Numbered from the stretch's first letter, positions 7,718-17,114 are shown. The stretch: 50,015 nucleotides of DNA from an uncultured Clostridium sp. (GCA_900553785.1 USES01000006.1:1-50015); one strand, 5' to 3'. Translations and numbers: made by a program. The notes: a model not told the origin generated them from the letters alone.

Positions 7718-10700
7718 ATGCAATTAAAAAGAATAGAACTGCAGGGGTTTAAATCGTTTGCAGATAAAACAGTGATAGAAGTAGAAGAGGGAATTACCAC
7801 AATAGTAGGACCAAATGGTAGTGGAAAGAGTAATATATCTGATGCTATAAGATGGGTTTTGGGTGAGCAGAGTGCAAAGTCATTAAGGGGCTCTAATATG
7901 CTAGATGTAATATTTTCTGGAACAGAACAGCGTAAACCTCTTGGAATGGCAGAAGTTACACTTGTATTAGATAATACAGATCATAGTTTACCTATAGAAT
8001 ATGTCGAAGTATCAGTTACAAGACGTGTATATAGAAGTGGAGAAAGTGAATATTATATTAACAAAAATCAATCACGCTTAAAAGATGTGCAAGAGTTGTT
8101 CATGGATACTGGTGTTGGACGTGATGGATATAGTATAGTAGGACAAGGTAAGATAGATAGTATAATTTCATCAAAGTCTGAAGAAAGAAGAAATATATTT
8201 GAAGAAGCATCTGGAATTGTAAAATATAGGACAAGAAAAGATGAAGCGCTTCGTAAATTAGAGAATACAAATATAAATTTAGATAGAGTAAAAGATATTT
8301 TACAAGAGATCGAAAATACACTAGGACCTCTTGAAGAAAAAAGCAAGGTAGCCAAAAGATACCTAGAGTTAAGAGATGAATTAAAAAACATAGACATAAA
8401 GCTATTTGTTGATTTAGTGGATAACACGTCAAGTGACCTTGGAAAATTAAATTCACAAGTGGAAGCACTAGAAGAGAGTATTAAGCAAAATGAAAATACG
8501 CTTAATACTATACAAAAAACTAGTGACGAAACGCGTGTAGCTTTAGAGGAATTATTAGCAGATACCGAAAAAAAACAAGCAGATTATTACAAATTATTAA
8601 ATGAAAAAGATAGACTTTTATCACGCACAGAAGATTTTGATACTAGAATGACAAATGCAAGACTTTCAATAGAAAAATTAAAAGAAGAGATACAGGAAAA
8701 TAAAGCTAGTATAGAAATATTTGAACAAGAAATAGCTACTCGTAATTCAAAAAAAGAAGGCATGAGAGAAAATAAAGAAAGATTTGTTAAGGAATTACAG
8801 GAAAAAGAGGCTGAATTAAAAGAGCTTATCATGAATATGTCCGAAAAGGAACTTGAAATAGAAAATAAAAAATCAGAGTGTGAGCAAAAGAAAGAAAAGA
8901 TTTCTGAACTAAAACTTGAAATTGGAACTGCAAATGCAAAAATAGAGGCAGCCCAGTCAAGACTAGATAGTTTAAACAAAGTGTCTAGCGATAGTAGTAA
9001 TACATCTGAGTTATCATCTGAATTAGATAAAATAAAGAAAGAGTTTGATACAAAAAAAGAAGAGTTGGAGAAAGCCCAAAATATATTGGAGCAAGAAACT
9101 TCAAGAAAGCAAGAATTAGATAAGTACTTTTTAAGTATTGCTTCTACTGAAGATAGCTTGAAACAGAAGATATTAGAAGCTAAATCTAAACTTGGATATA
9201 TGACAAATCTTGAAAATGAAAATGCAGGATATGTTTCTAGTGTAAAGAGCATTATAGACATGACAAGAAGAAATGTATCATATGCAAATAGAGTCTTTGG
9301 AACTATGGCAGGCATTGTATCTACTGATGAAAAATATGAAAAGGCAATAGAAATAGCTATGGGAAGTTATCTTCAAAACATAGTTGTAGATACAGATAAA
9401 ACAGCCAAAGATTTAGTACAGTTTTTAAAAGATGGTGCATTAGGAAGAGCTACTTTTTTACCAATAGAGAGCATAAGACTATATAAAGAAGATATTCCAT
9501 CAAAAGCAAAAAGTATGACAGGATATATAGGTACAGCAATAGAATTGGTGTCATATGATAAAAAGTTTGATGCAGTTGTAAGACTAGCTTTAGGAAGAAG
9601 TGTAATAGTAGATACAATAGAAAATGGAATAAAGATTTCTAAAGTAACGGCCCACAGTGCAAAGATAGTTACACTCACAGGAGATGTAATAGCTACTACT
9701 GGAAGTATAACTGGTGGACAAGCCAATACTAAACAGGTTAACTTGGTTGGAAGAACAAGAAAACTTGAAGAGTATAAAAAAGCACTAGATATGGCAAACG
9801 AAGAATATGCTGAATTTCAAAATACATTTAAAGATAAAAAGTATGAATTAGAAACGCTTGTTACTAAATTAAATGTATCTAAAGCTTCTTTTGATAAAGC
9901 AAATATAGAATACAACATAATATCTGAAAGACTTTCTCAAATGTTAAAAGAAGTAGATAGACTAAAAAATAGCGTGGCTCAAAGAGATTCTGAAAAAGAA
10001 GAACTTAAAAACAAAATAATTTCATTAAACGAAGTTATTGAAAAATTATCTGAAAATACTCAAGTTATCTCTCAAGAATTAAATGTTACTTTAGAAGAAA
10101 TTAGTGAGTACACAAGATTTAATAAAGAAAAACAAGAAAGAGTAAATTTCTTAAACGAAGATATAATGAATTTAAAAATATCTGTGTCATCTTTTGATGA
10201 GTCTACTTTATCTATAGATGAAATGGTAGAAAAGATAACGCAAGATATATCTAATTTCCATGATAGTATTGCAAGAAAAGAAGAACTTATTTTAGGTTAT
10301 ACAAACGAACTTGAACAAGGAGAGACAGATAATATAAAAGATAAAGAGGCTTTGGAAGATATTATACAAAGAATAGATGTTGAAGCTAAAAATCTAGAAA
10401 AGCTTAAAGAAGATAAAGGCATAAACATAGCAAGACAAAGTGAACTTGAAAAGGAAATGCTAAATACAGTAAGTGTGTTAGATAAACTTAAAGGAGAAAA
10501 ATCTAAAGTCGAAGCTAAAAAGAGCAAGTATGATGCAGAAGTGGAAATGCTTAGAGTGAAAATGTGGGAAGAGTATGAACTTACTACCATGGGAGCAAGA
10601 GAACTTGCTAAAGGTTTAAGCTCATTAGAAAATGAGTCTAAAGCAAAACTTGAATCTCGTGCAAATAAGTTAAAATCTGAAATTAAATCATTAGGAGAGG

Positions 10701-11284
10701 TAAGCGTGTCTTCTATTGAAGAATATAAAGAGTTAACTGAAAGATACTCATTCATGAGTAACCAAAAAGTCGATTTAGAAGATACAAAGATTAAACTTGA
10801 AAACTTGATAGAAAATACAACAAGTATAATGAGAACACAGTTTGCAAAACAATTTAGACAAATAAATGACAATTTTAAAGCTGTATTTACTGAACTATTT
10901 GGTGGAGGAAGAGCAGAGCTTAAACTTACTGATGAAAAAAATGTATTAGAAAGTGGAATAGAGATAGTTGCTGAACCACCAGGAAAGAAACTGCAAAGTT
11001 TGTCACTTCTTTCTGGAGGCGAAAAAGCGCTAACTGCTATTGCAATTCTATTTGCAATACTTAAAATTAAGTCACCACCATTTTGCATATTAGATGAGAT
11101 AGAGGCAGCTTTAGATGATGTAAACGTAGCACGTTTTGCATCGTATATAAAGAAGTATTCGGATGAAACACAATTTTTAGTTATAACACATAGAAAGGGA
11201 ACAATGGAAATTGCATCATCTGTGTATGGTGTAACAATGCAAGAATATGGTGTATCTAAGCTTATTTCTATGAAAATGAAATAA
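7718..11284 (+). CDS. smc: Chromosome partition protein SMC
   Basis: Core ATPase of the bacterial condensin; with ScpA/ScpB it compacts and helps segregate newly replicated chromosomes. It has 1188 residues, the normal length. Walker A GPNGSGKSN lies at about 32-40 with DAIRWVLGEQ after it. Two long coiled coils (about 170-500 and 660-1010) flank the glycine-containing hinge (about 510-650). The ABC signature LSGGEKALTA is near 1097 and Walker B CILDEIEAALDD near 1122. The ATG follows AAGGGGAAG; a TATAAT lies at 7691-7696 without a clear -35. The usual neighbours rnc and ftsY are absent, so it stands alone between two terminators. Confidence 0.98.
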   Translation: MQLKRIELQGFKSFADKTVIEVEEGITTIVGPNGSGKSNISDAIRWVLGEQSAKSLRGSNMLDVIFSGTEQRKPLGMAEVTLVLDNTDHSLPIEYVEVSVTRRVYRSGESEYYINKNQSRLKDVQELFMDTGVGRDGYSIVGQGKIDSIISSKSEERRNIFEEASGIVKYRTRKDEALRKLENTNINLDRVKDILQEIENTLGPLEEKSKVAKRYLELRDELKNIDIKLFVDLVDNTSSDLGKLNSQVEALEESIKQNENTLNTIQKTSDETRVALEELLADTEKKQADYYKLLNEKDRLLSRTEDFDTRMTNARLSIEKLKEEIQENKASIEIFEQEIATRNSKKEGMRENKERFVKELQEKEAELKELIMNMSEKELEIENKKSECEQKKEKISELKLEIGTANAKIEAAQSRLDSLNKVSSDSSNTSELSSELDKIKKEFDTKKEELEKAQNILEQETSRKQELDKYFLSIASTEDSLKQKILEAKSKLGYMTNLENENAGYVSSVKSIIDMTRRNVSYANRVFGTMAGIVSTDEKYEKAIEIAMGSYLQNIVVDTDKTAKDLVQFLKDGALGRATFLPIESIRLYKEDIPSKAKSMTGYIGTAIELVSYDKKFDAVVRLALGRSVIVDTIENGIKISKVTAHSAKIVTLTGDVIATTGSITGGQANTKQVNLVGRTRKLEEYKKALDMANEEYAEFQNTFKDKKYELETLVTKLNVSKASFDKANIEYNIISERLSQMLKEVDRLKNSVAQRDSEKEELKNKIISLNEVIEKLSENTQVISQELNVTLEEISEYTRFNKEKQERVNFLNEDIMNLKISVSSFDESTLSIDEMVEKITQDISNFHDSIARKEELILGYTNELEQGETDNIKDKEALEDIIQRIDVEAKNLEKLKEDKGINIARQSELEKEMLNTVSVLDKLKGEKSKVEAKKSKYDAEVEMLRVKMWEEYELTTMGARELAKGLSSLENESKAKLESRANKLKSEIKSLGEVSVSSIEEYKELTERYSFMSNQKVDLEDTKIKLENLIENTTSIMRTQFAKQFRQINDNFKAVFTELFGGGRAELKLTDEKNVLESGIEIVAEPPGKKLQSLSLLSGGEKALTAIAILFAILKIKSPPFCILDEIEAALDDVNVARFASYIKKYSDETQFLVITHRKGTMEIASSVYGVTMQEYGVSKLISMKMK

Positions 11285-11302
11285 TACATAATAAAAATAG
11301 AA

Positions 11303-11333
11303 TAAAAAAAGAGGAAATATCCTCTTTTTTTTA
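11303..11333. terminator. Bidirectional terminator between smc and the convergent gene
   Basis: GAGGA (11311-11315) pairs with TCCTC (11320-11324), flanked by a run of A on the left and a run of T on the right, so it works on both strands. Confidence 0.8.
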
Positions 11334-11337
11334 TGTT

Positions 11338-11793
11338 TTACGAAATTTGCCTATAAAGTGAAATTACTCTTTTATGGATCGTCTGTTTGAGATCTTTATC
11401 TGTGCAGTTCACAAAGATAAATTTTAAAAAATCACAGTTCGTGATGTTTTCAATAGCAACTTTTCTTACCTTCATACTTTCATCGTTCATTGCGATCTGG
11501 GCAAGTGTAATCTGGTCGTTAAGCTTAGGCACTGCCAAAATTCTGATTCTCCAACTTACAGCTGTAGTTGCTATATTTGTAAGGCATTCTTGGGAGGACA
11601 GTCTAAGAGTTGCTGCTTTTGCAATTTTGAAAAATGCGCTTGTCAGAGCAATAGTTGTAAGAATTTCTTGATTATTGATTTGTTCAAGCAAGTCGAGTCT
11701 GGTATCCATAGAGTAATATGGATCAGTTACGATCTGCATGAATTTTTTGTCCTTTTCAAGGGATTGAAGAGTGTTGTCTTTGACATTAGTCAT
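11338..11793 (-). CDS. Short helical-repeat (HEAT-like) protein
   Basis: 151 residues from ATG 11793 (GGAGG 11 bases upstream; a TTG start would add six residues). The chain is made of repeated ~25-residue helical units with recurring A-x-x-R/K-L, L-T/A-x-I-A and V-R-x-x-A-I/V patterns (for example SWRIRILAVPKLNDQ and MKVRKVAIENI). This fits a small HEAT-type or leucine-rich-variant solenoid used for protein binding. It has no signal peptide or membrane helix. It is a single gene, convergent with smc. No specific function can be assigned. Confidence 0.6.
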   Translation of the reverse strand: MTNVKDNTLQSLEKDKKFMQIVTDPYYSMDTRLDLLEQINNQEILTTIALTSAFFKIAKAATLRLSSQECLTNIATTAVSWRIRILAVPKLNDQITLAQIAMNDESMKVRKVAIENITNCDFLKFIFVNCTDKDLKQTIHKRVISLYRQIS

Positions 11794-11990
11794 AACTTTT
11801 AATACCTCCAAATTATTTTAGATAATAATTGCATGTTGTATATTACACATGTAATTATACCATATATGTCAACTGTATTGTGCTACACAGTATAATATAC
11901 GCGAACTGTACAATAATATATTGTATAAGAAATTTGTTGTATATTTCAAGAGTTTTAAAATAGAATAGTAATATAAGGAGAGTGTAGAAA

Positions 11991-12449
11991 TTGTCAAAGT
12001 TTAAAACATATTTTAAAGCAATTTTGGTACCTTTAATTGTAGGTGCTGTAATCGGAATAATTATGTCTGGTTCCATAGATTATGAAAGTTTAAAACAGCC
12101 ACCACTTGCACCACCATCATGGCTATTTCCAGTTGCATGGACAATACTTTATATACTTATGGGTGTATCTTTTGGAATTTTGAAAGTAAATGATGTTATG
12201 GATAGAAAAGCTAAAACAATATATTATATTCAACTTGGTATAAATGCTTTGTGGTCTATAATTTTCTTTGTATTAAAAGCAAGGCTTTTCGCATTCATAT
12301 GGATACTTTTATTAGATATAGCTGTAATAGCATTTTTAGTTGTATTTTATAAAAGAAACAAGACCGCAGGACTACTTCAAATACCATATTTGTTATGGGT
12401 TTTATTCGCATCATATTTGAATTTAGGTGTATATTTGCTTAATAGATAA
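11991..12449 (+). CDS. tspO: TspO/MBR family membrane protein
   Basis: 152 residues starting at TTG 11991 after AAGGAGAG. Five hydrophobic helices and the family's tryptophan-rich signature are present: PPLAPPSWLFPVAWTILY near 37-54, then INALWSIIFF near 84-93. TspO proteins are five-helix membrane proteins that bind porphyrins and other hydrophobic ligands and are linked to stress and tetrapyrrole metabolism. The length is typical. It is probably a single-gene unit, since the CIRCE-controlled hsp20 follows 160 bases later with its own promoter. Confidence 0.93.
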   Translation: MSKFKTYFKAILVPLIVGAVIGIIMSGSIDYESLKQPPLAPPSWLFPVAWTILYILMGVSFGILKVNDVMDRKAKTIYYIQLGINALWSIIFFVLKARLFAFIWILLLDIAVIAFLVVFYKRNKTAGLLQIPYLLWVLFASYLNLGVYLLNR

Positions 12450-12489
12450 ACCATGTCAAATGTGTCAAAAATATGTGACAATATGTTAT

Positions 12490-12516
12490 TTAGCACTTGA
12501 TGCTTGCGAGTGCTAA
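12490..12516 (+). promoter_or_regulatory. CIRCE operator (HrcA binding site)
   Basis: TTAGCACTT (12490-12498), a 9-base spacer, GAGTGCTAA (12508-12516). This matches the CIRCE inverted repeat at all but one of 18 arm positions. HrcA repressor binds CIRCE and releases it on heat shock when GroE is occupied. It lies directly over the hsp20 -35 region. Confidence 0.93.
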
Positions 12517-12531
12517 AATTTGATGTATAAT
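12504..12531 (+). promoter_or_regulatory. hsp20 promoter
   Basis: TTGCGA at 12504-12509, a 16-base spacer, TATAAT at 12526-12531. The -35 lies within the CIRCE spacer and right arm, so HrcA binding would exclude RNA polymerase. Confidence 0.75.
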
Positions 12532-12609
12532 ATAAATGTAAAAAGTAAATAATACTTTTACATGTGTTATATATGGATATCACACATAGTATAAAAAGGA
12601 GTGGTTTTT

Positions 12610-13032
12610 ATGTTGATGATACCAAGAAGAAAGAATGAATTTGATTTATTAGATGATATGTTTGGAAGCCCATTTTTTAGTGAGTCTGAAAGCAAAATTA
12701 TGAAAACAGATATTAAAGAAAAGAAAGACAAATATGTCATAGATGTAGATTTGCCTGGATATGATAAAGAAAATATTAAAATGGAAATTGAAGATGGTTA
12801 CCTAACTATTCATGCTACTACTGATACAAATAAAGAGGAAAAAGAAGAAGGTAAATTTGTACGTAAAGAACGTTATGTAGGTTCTTGCTCAAGAAGTTTC
12901 TATGTAGGAGACGAAGTACAAATTGAAGACGTCAAAGCTTCATTTAGAAATGGTACTTTGAGAATAGAAGTTGCTAAAAAAGAAAAGGAACCAGAATTAC
13001 CTACTAAGAAATATATAGAAATAGGTGACTAA
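12610..13032 (+). CDS. Small heat-shock protein (Hsp20/alpha-crystallin family)
   Basis: 140 residues from ATG 12610, with AAGGAG 8 bases upstream (a GTG at 12601 is too close to the ribosome-binding site). ATP-independent holdase that binds unfolding proteins. The alpha-crystallin domain spans about 35-130: DIKEKKDKYVIDVDLPGYDK, then IKMEIEDGYLTIHA and ERYVGSCSRSFYVGD, ending with the conserved A-x-x-x-N-G-x-L motif (ASFRNGTLRIEV). A short basic N-terminus and C-terminal tail flank it. Control by HrcA through CIRCE is predicted directly from the upstream operator. Confidence 0.96.
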   Translation: MLMIPRRKNEFDLLDDMFGSPFFSESESKIMKTDIKEKKDKYVIDVDLPGYDKENIKMEIEDGYLTIHATTDTNKEEKEEGKFVRKERYVGSCSRSFYVGDEVQIEDVKASFRNGTLRIEVAKKEKEPELPTKKYIEIGD

Positions 13033-13066
13033 TAGATTGATGATATATTAAATATACTTACTTTTG

Positions 13067-13095
13067 GACTGGGTTTTAAAACCCAGTCTATATTT
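13067..13095 (+). terminator. Terminator-like palindrome after hsp20
   Basis: A perfect 22-base palindrome (GACTGGGTTTT / AAAACCCAGTC, 13067-13088) followed by a weak T-rich tract. Confidence 0.6.
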
Positions 13096-13162
13096 ATATA
13101 TACATACATATTATATTTGTAATATATGTGTCTATATGGTATTATAAAAAAGTGGAGGTAAT

Positions 13163-13693
13163 ATGCAAGAGAAACGATATATATATATAATACAAATGCA
13201 TACAGGTACAATACCAGCAAAATTGGTTAGAAATTTTACTAGGTATGAATATAGCCATGTTGCAATATCTCTTAATAAAGACTGTAGCACACTTTATAGT
13301 TTTGGAAGAAGAAGTCTTAATAATGTATTAAATGGAGGATTTACTTATCAAAGTAAGAAGGATAAGTTTTTTGAAAAGTTTAAAAATACCGAATGCAAGA
13401 TTTATGAGATGTGTATTACCGAGGAACAGTATGAAAAGCTATGTGATATTATACAATATATGAGAGAAAACGATAAAAAGTATAAATATGACTTTGGCGG
13501 TATTGTACTTAGACATTTAAAACTTCCAATTACTTTTAAAAATAAGTACGTATGTAGTTATTTTATAGCAGAACTATTGGAAAGATGTAATATTTATAAA
13601 TTTAATAAAAAAACATGTTTTGTTACACCTAAGGATTTTGAAAATATGGTTGGCACAGAAGAGATTTTTTATGGTAAATTTATTGAGTATTAG
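13163..13693 (+). CDS. Permuted papain-fold (YiiX/NlpC-P60-like) protein
   Basis: 176 residues from ATG 13163 after GGAGG. A conserved His occurs early (RYEYSHVAISL, near 32) and a Cys late (KYVCSYFIAELL, near 132). His before Cys is the order of the circularly permuted NlpC/P60-like (DUF830/YiiX) papain fold. In that family the pair forms the active site of amidases or lipid-modifying hydrolases. No signal peptide or membrane helix is visible, so the protein is probably cytoplasmic. The substrate cannot be predicted; the fold assignment rests on these motifs and overall length. Confidence 0.65.
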   Translation: MQEKRYIYIIQMHTGTIPAKLVRNFTRYEYSHVAISLNKDCSTLYSFGRRSLNNVLNGGFTYQSKKDKFFEKFKNTECKIYEMCITEEQYEKLCDIIQYMRENDKKYKYDFGGIVLRHLKLPITFKNKYVCSYFIAELLERCNIYKFNKKTCFVTPKDFENMVGTEEIFYGKFIEY

Positions 13694-13724
13694 AAATGAA
13701 TGATATAAATTTTATAATAGTATA

Positions 13725-13753
13725 TTGCAAATAGTAAAAGAATGGTGTAGAAT
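13725..13753 (+). promoter_or_regulatory. Conserved prepilin-FGE promoter, third gene
   Basis: TTGCAA at 13725-13730, a 17-base spacer and TAGAAT at 13748-13753, with the spacer bases GTAAAAG and AATGGT shared with 6173-6201. Here the leader (13754-13948) lacks the conserved micro-ORF and G run. Confidence 0.65.
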
Positions 13754-13948
13754 GAAAAAATAAATGGGAAAACAAAAGAAAATCAAAGAAGGACAACTAG
13801 TGAGAATGCAAATAATTTTTTTACAATATTAAAATAAATGTGGTTTATATTTTACATATTATATTTCGTGTAAATATGATTTTTGGGGTTATAATTAACT
13901 TCTATGTTTTTTATCATTTATTAAATTACAAAAGAAAGAGGAAATAAT

Positions 13949-15232
13949 ATGAAAATGAAAAAGAAAGTGGCAATTTCGCTTATTGTGCTAGTTGTAACAA
14001 TTTTAGTTTTAGCTATAATTGCAACAACGGTTATAATAGCATTGTCTAATACAAATATTATAGAACAATCAAATAGCGCCGTAAGTAAAACTAAAGAACA
14101 GCAAATAAGAGAAGCAAAAGAATTGATGAAGGCGGATGGAATGGCTAATGGAAATCCTGCAAGTATAACAATAGAAGATACAATCCTTATATGGGATAAT
14201 GACAGAAAAGAAGTTATAGAAATGAGAAATGGACAACTTATAAAAGATGAAGTTGTTATTCCTGACGGATTTTATTATGTAGGTGGAACAAAAGATACAG
14301 GACTTGTAATATCTGATTCAGAATCAGATGAAAACCAAGGGGTAGATTACATATGTGGTGGTAACCAATTCGTATGGATACCGGTTGAAGATTATTCTAA
14401 ATTTGTAAGGGGAACTGCAGTAAAATCAAATACAGATTCAAATATATATAAAATGACAGGTGAGTTAGATACAAATTATTATACGGAGCCGTATATAAAC
14501 GCAGAACAATGGGAAAAAGATGAGTACAACGCAATGTGCGAGTCTGTTAAGAAGTATCAAGGATTTTATATAGCACGCTTTGAAGCTGGAGACGCAGATG
14601 CTGTAGAAGAAAGAGGTCATCAAACTCAGGCAGGGGAAATTGTAAGTAAAAAGAATGCGTATGTATATAATTATGTACCATGGGGAACTTCAATTGAAAG
14701 TGTTGGTGATAGCAAAACAGGCGGAGCAGTATATTTATCACAAAGAATGTATTCTGGTAGCAAATCCGTAGTATCTACATTGTGTTATGGAGTACAGTGG
14801 GATGCTATAATGAACTTTGTATCTGATGAAACACACAATATTGTTGATTCAACTTCATGGGGAAAGTATTCTGGTAACATTCAAAGATGTGGAGAAAATG
14901 AGACAATGAAAGCTAAAAATATATATGACTTGGCAGGTAATGTAGCCGAGCTTACAATGGAAGCATTTGATGAAAGCACTACAACTTCAGCACGTGTACA
15001 GCCAGTTAACAGACGAGGACATTTAATGTATTCTCTCATTGAAACAGTTCTTAGTAGAGAAATATATATGGCTGCAAAGGAACCGGTTAGTGACAAAAAT
15101 AGCGGTCGCGTTGTGCGTGGAGGAAATATTTATTATACTTCTTATGAACAACAAGCTGTTTATCGTTATAACTTTGATTCTAACGAGGTTTCAGAGGGAA
15201 TTGGATTTAGAGTAGCATTGTACATAATATGA
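13949..15232 (+). CDS. Prepilin-like protein with FGE/C-lectin-fold domain, third copy
   Basis: 427 residues from ATG 13949 after AAAGAGGA. It has the same build as the copy at 6413: basic start (MKMKKK), hydrophobic helix (VAISLIVLVVTILVLAIIATT), charged linker, then FYYVGGTKDTG, NQFVWIPVEDYSKFVRG, GFYIARFEAG, NFVSDETHNI, KAKNIYDLAGN, RGG and GIGFRVALYII. It carries an insertion of about 30 residues before the RGG block (around 345-375) absent from the other copies. Its 3' end is not A-depleted, so it does not look recently diversified. Predicted to be an exported, membrane- or pilus-associated binding protein. Confidence 0.8.
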   Translation: MKMKKKVAISLIVLVVTILVLAIIATTVIIALSNTNIIEQSNSAVSKTKEQQIREAKELMKADGMANGNPASITIEDTILIWDNDRKEVIEMRNGQLIKDEVVIPDGFYYVGGTKDTGLVISDSESDENQGVDYICGGNQFVWIPVEDYSKFVRGTAVKSNTDSNIYKMTGELDTNYYTEPYINAEQWEKDEYNAMCESVKKYQGFYIARFEAGDADAVEERGHQTQAGEIVSKKNAYVYNYVPWGTSIESVGDSKTGGAVYLSQRMYSGSKSVVSTLCYGVQWDAIMNFVSDETHNIVDSTSWGKYSGNIQRCGENETMKAKNIYDLAGNVAELTMEAFDESTTTSARVQPVNRRGHLMYSLIETVLSREIYMAAKEPVSDKNSGRVVRGGNIYYTSYEQQAVYRYNFDSNEVSEGIGFRVALYII

Positions 15233-15280
15233 TAATTTTAGTATAACAAATATAGTTAATAAAACTTAATATAAATTTAA

Positions 15281-15330
15281 ACAAACCTTTCTATTACTTA
15301 ACAAGGTTTTAGGTAATAGGGAGGTTTTGT
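15281..15330 (+). terminator. Imperfect terminator-like hairpin
   Basis: AAACCTTTCTATTAC (15283-15297) pairs imperfectly with GTAATAGGGAGGTTTT (15313-15328). Only a short T run follows. Confidence 0.5.
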
Positions 15331-15442
15331 TATGTAGTAAAAGTCCAAAAAAAAATCGGTAATTGTGTGATAAAAGTACATGTTCTTGATATATATATAT
15401 ATGTGTGTTATCATATGTAAGATAATAGGGAGTTGAAGTTTT

Positions 15443-16279
15443 ATGCTTAATTTTTTTAAAGGAATTGTCGTTGGAATTGGAGGAATTGCACCAGGCCTAA
15501 GTGGGAGTGTACTTCTAGTTATATTTGGTTTGTATCAAAAAACAATAGATGCGATAGGCACATTGTTTAAAAAATTTAAAGAAAACTTTTTGTTTTTGGC
15601 ACCTTTGTTTTTAGGGTTTGGTGTTGGAATATTATTGTTTAGTAAAGTAGTTGACTTTTTACTTAATAATTATGAGGCACAAACTAGGTTTGCATTTTTA
15701 GGTCTAGTTTTAGGAACAATACCTTTGTTTTATAGAGAGGTAAAAAAAGAAGGCTTTAGTAAAAAGTATTATATATATATTATAGTTGCTGCAATTTGTG
15801 GTTTTGCGTTGTTCTTTTTTAACGGAAATTTATTTCCAACAGTTGTAAACCCTAATATATTTCAATCATTTATGTTAGGAGTAGCAGTGGCAGGTTCTTC
15901 AATAATACCTGGAGTAGATAGTGCAGTTATACTTTCATCTTTAGGTTTATATGAGCTTTATGTATCATCAATAGCATCATTAAACTTTCAAGTTTTAATA
16001 CCAGCAGCAGTTGGCTTAGGAATAGGGGCATTAGTTATTTCATTTGTAATGAGTAAGCTTATTAAAAGATTTTACACAGCTACATTTTCAATAATATTTG
16101 GTTTGTTTTTGTCTATAATACCAAATGTTTTAAATGAAAGTTGTCATTTAGGCTTTAACATGTCATCAGTAGTTTCTATATTATTAGTTGTTATAGGTTT
16201 TGGAGTATCATATTATTTGGGAGATATAGAAGGAAATAACCAAAAGATTAAAAAGTTGTTCAAAAAAGAAATAGCTTAA
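15443..16279 (+). CDS. DUF368 membrane protein (PopT-like undecaprenyl-phosphate transporter)
   Basis: 278 residues from ATG 15443 after AGGGAG; about eight to nine hydrophobic helices. The N-terminal GIVVGIGGIAPGLSGSVLL and the internal VAVAGSSIIPGVDSAVILS are the two related P-G motifs typical of DUF368. Recent work on this family implicates it in returning undecaprenyl phosphate across the membrane for cell-wall and polymer synthesis. That is family knowledge, not shown here. A functional link with uppP (44495), which produces undecaprenyl phosphate, is reasonable. It is a single gene, convergent with sigK. Confidence 0.85.
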   Translation: MLNFFKGIVVGIGGIAPGLSGSVLLVIFGLYQKTIDAIGTLFKKFKENFLFLAPLFLGFGVGILLFSKVVDFLLNNYEAQTRFAFLGLVLGTIPLFYREVKKEGFSKKYYIYIIVAAICGFALFFFNGNLFPTVVNPNIFQSFMLGVAVAGSSIIPGVDSAVILSSLGLYELYVSSIASLNFQVLIPAAVGLGIGALVISFVMSKLIKRFYTATFSIIFGLFLSIIPNVLNESCHLGFNMSSVVSILLVVIGFGVSYYLGDIEGNNQKIKKLFKKEIA

Positions 16280-16290
16280 TATAATTTAAA

Positions 16291-16324
16291 TATAACCTTT
16301 CTTATTTTAGAAAGGTTATACTTT
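16291..16324. terminator. Convergent terminator between DUF368 gene and sigK
   Basis: Perfect 12-bp stem TATAACCTTTCT (16291-16302) / AGAAAGGTTATA (16309-16320), loop TATTTT. The right arm overlaps the sigK stop codon. Confidence 0.65.
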
Positions 16325-17005
16325 TACGTACTTTTTCAATTTATTTTGAATTTTAGTTTCTATTCTAGAAACGTATGAACGAGATATGCTAAGGATGTCT
16401 GCTACTTCTTGCTGCGTTTTAGGAGTAGAACCACCTAATCCATAACGCATGCAAATTATTTGTCTTTCTCTTTCTGGCAATTTAGTATTTATATATTCTA
16501 ATATTTGTTTTGTTATAACTTTGGTATATATATTTTCAATTGGATCAACTTCGCTATTTTCTAAAATATCTACAAGCTCCATGTCGTTTCCATCTTTATC
16601 TGTTCCTATGACGTTATTTATCGAAATATCTCCGGCTGTTTTTTTAGAACTTCTCAGATGCATTAAGATTTCATTTTCAATACATCTAGAGCAATAAGTA
16701 GAGAGTTTAAAGCCTTTATTTTCACTAAAGCTGTTAATTCCTTTAATTAAACCTATAGTCCCTATGGATATAAACTCTTCATTGTCTTGAACGTTTGATG
16801 AATATTTTTTTGCAATATGTGCAACAAGCCTTAAATTATGTTCTATAAGTTTGTTTTTAGCATCTTTATCTCCATCAAACATTTTCTTTAACAGGTAATC
16901 TTCTTCACTTTTAGAGAGTGGTTCAGGGAAGAGATTGCTTGAAGATATATAGCCAAATAATAAAAATATATAAGAAAAGATACTAGATAAAAAAGATAAA
17001 ATCAT
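16316..17005 (-). CDS. sigK: RNA polymerase sigma-K factor (late mother-cell sporulation)
   Basis: 229 residues from ATG 17005; upstream extension would run into tRNA-Thr, and the chosen start matches the family's ~234 residues. The hydrophobic N-terminus (ILSFLSSIFSYIFLLFGYI) resembles the SigK pro-sequence and is followed by FPEPLSKSEE. Region 2: NKLIEHNLRLVAHIAKKY, DNEEFISIGTIGLIKGI, FKLSTYCSRCIENEIL. Region 4: ERERQIICMRYGL and the helix-turn-helix TQQEVADILSISRSYVSRIE. SigK drives coat and mother-cell genes after pro-sequence removal. The gene is intact, with no interrupting skin-type element, and supports an endospore former. Confidence 0.93.
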   Translation of the reverse strand: MILSFLSSIFSYIFLLFGYISSSNLFPEPLSKSEEDYLLKKMFDGDKDAKNKLIEHNLRLVAHIAKKYSSNVQDNEEFISIGTIGLIKGINSFSENKGFKLSTYCSRCIENEILMHLRSSKKTAGDISINNVIGTDKDGNDMELVDILENSEVDPIENIYTKVITKQILEYINTKLPERERQIICMRYGLGGSTPKTQQEVADILSISRSYVSRIETKIQNKLKKYVKV

Positions 17006-17114
17006 TTCATTCGCCCCTAATAAAAAATATGATTTGAGGGCTAAATTTTGCATGTCACGGTTGTCAAAAACTTTATGTTTTGCCATTGACATATATGTTA
17101 TACTTGAAGTATAT

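Noticed and set aside
7718..11284. Long - strand frames opposite smc (for example 10297-11289) and opposite other genes
   Set aside because: Reverse-frame shadows: no ribosome-binding sites, no family motifs, and they lie wholly over well-supported genes.
15385..15415. TA-rich dinucleotide run upstream of the DUF368 gene as a regulatory repeat
   Set aside because: Short and imperfect; common in AT-rich intergenic DNA.
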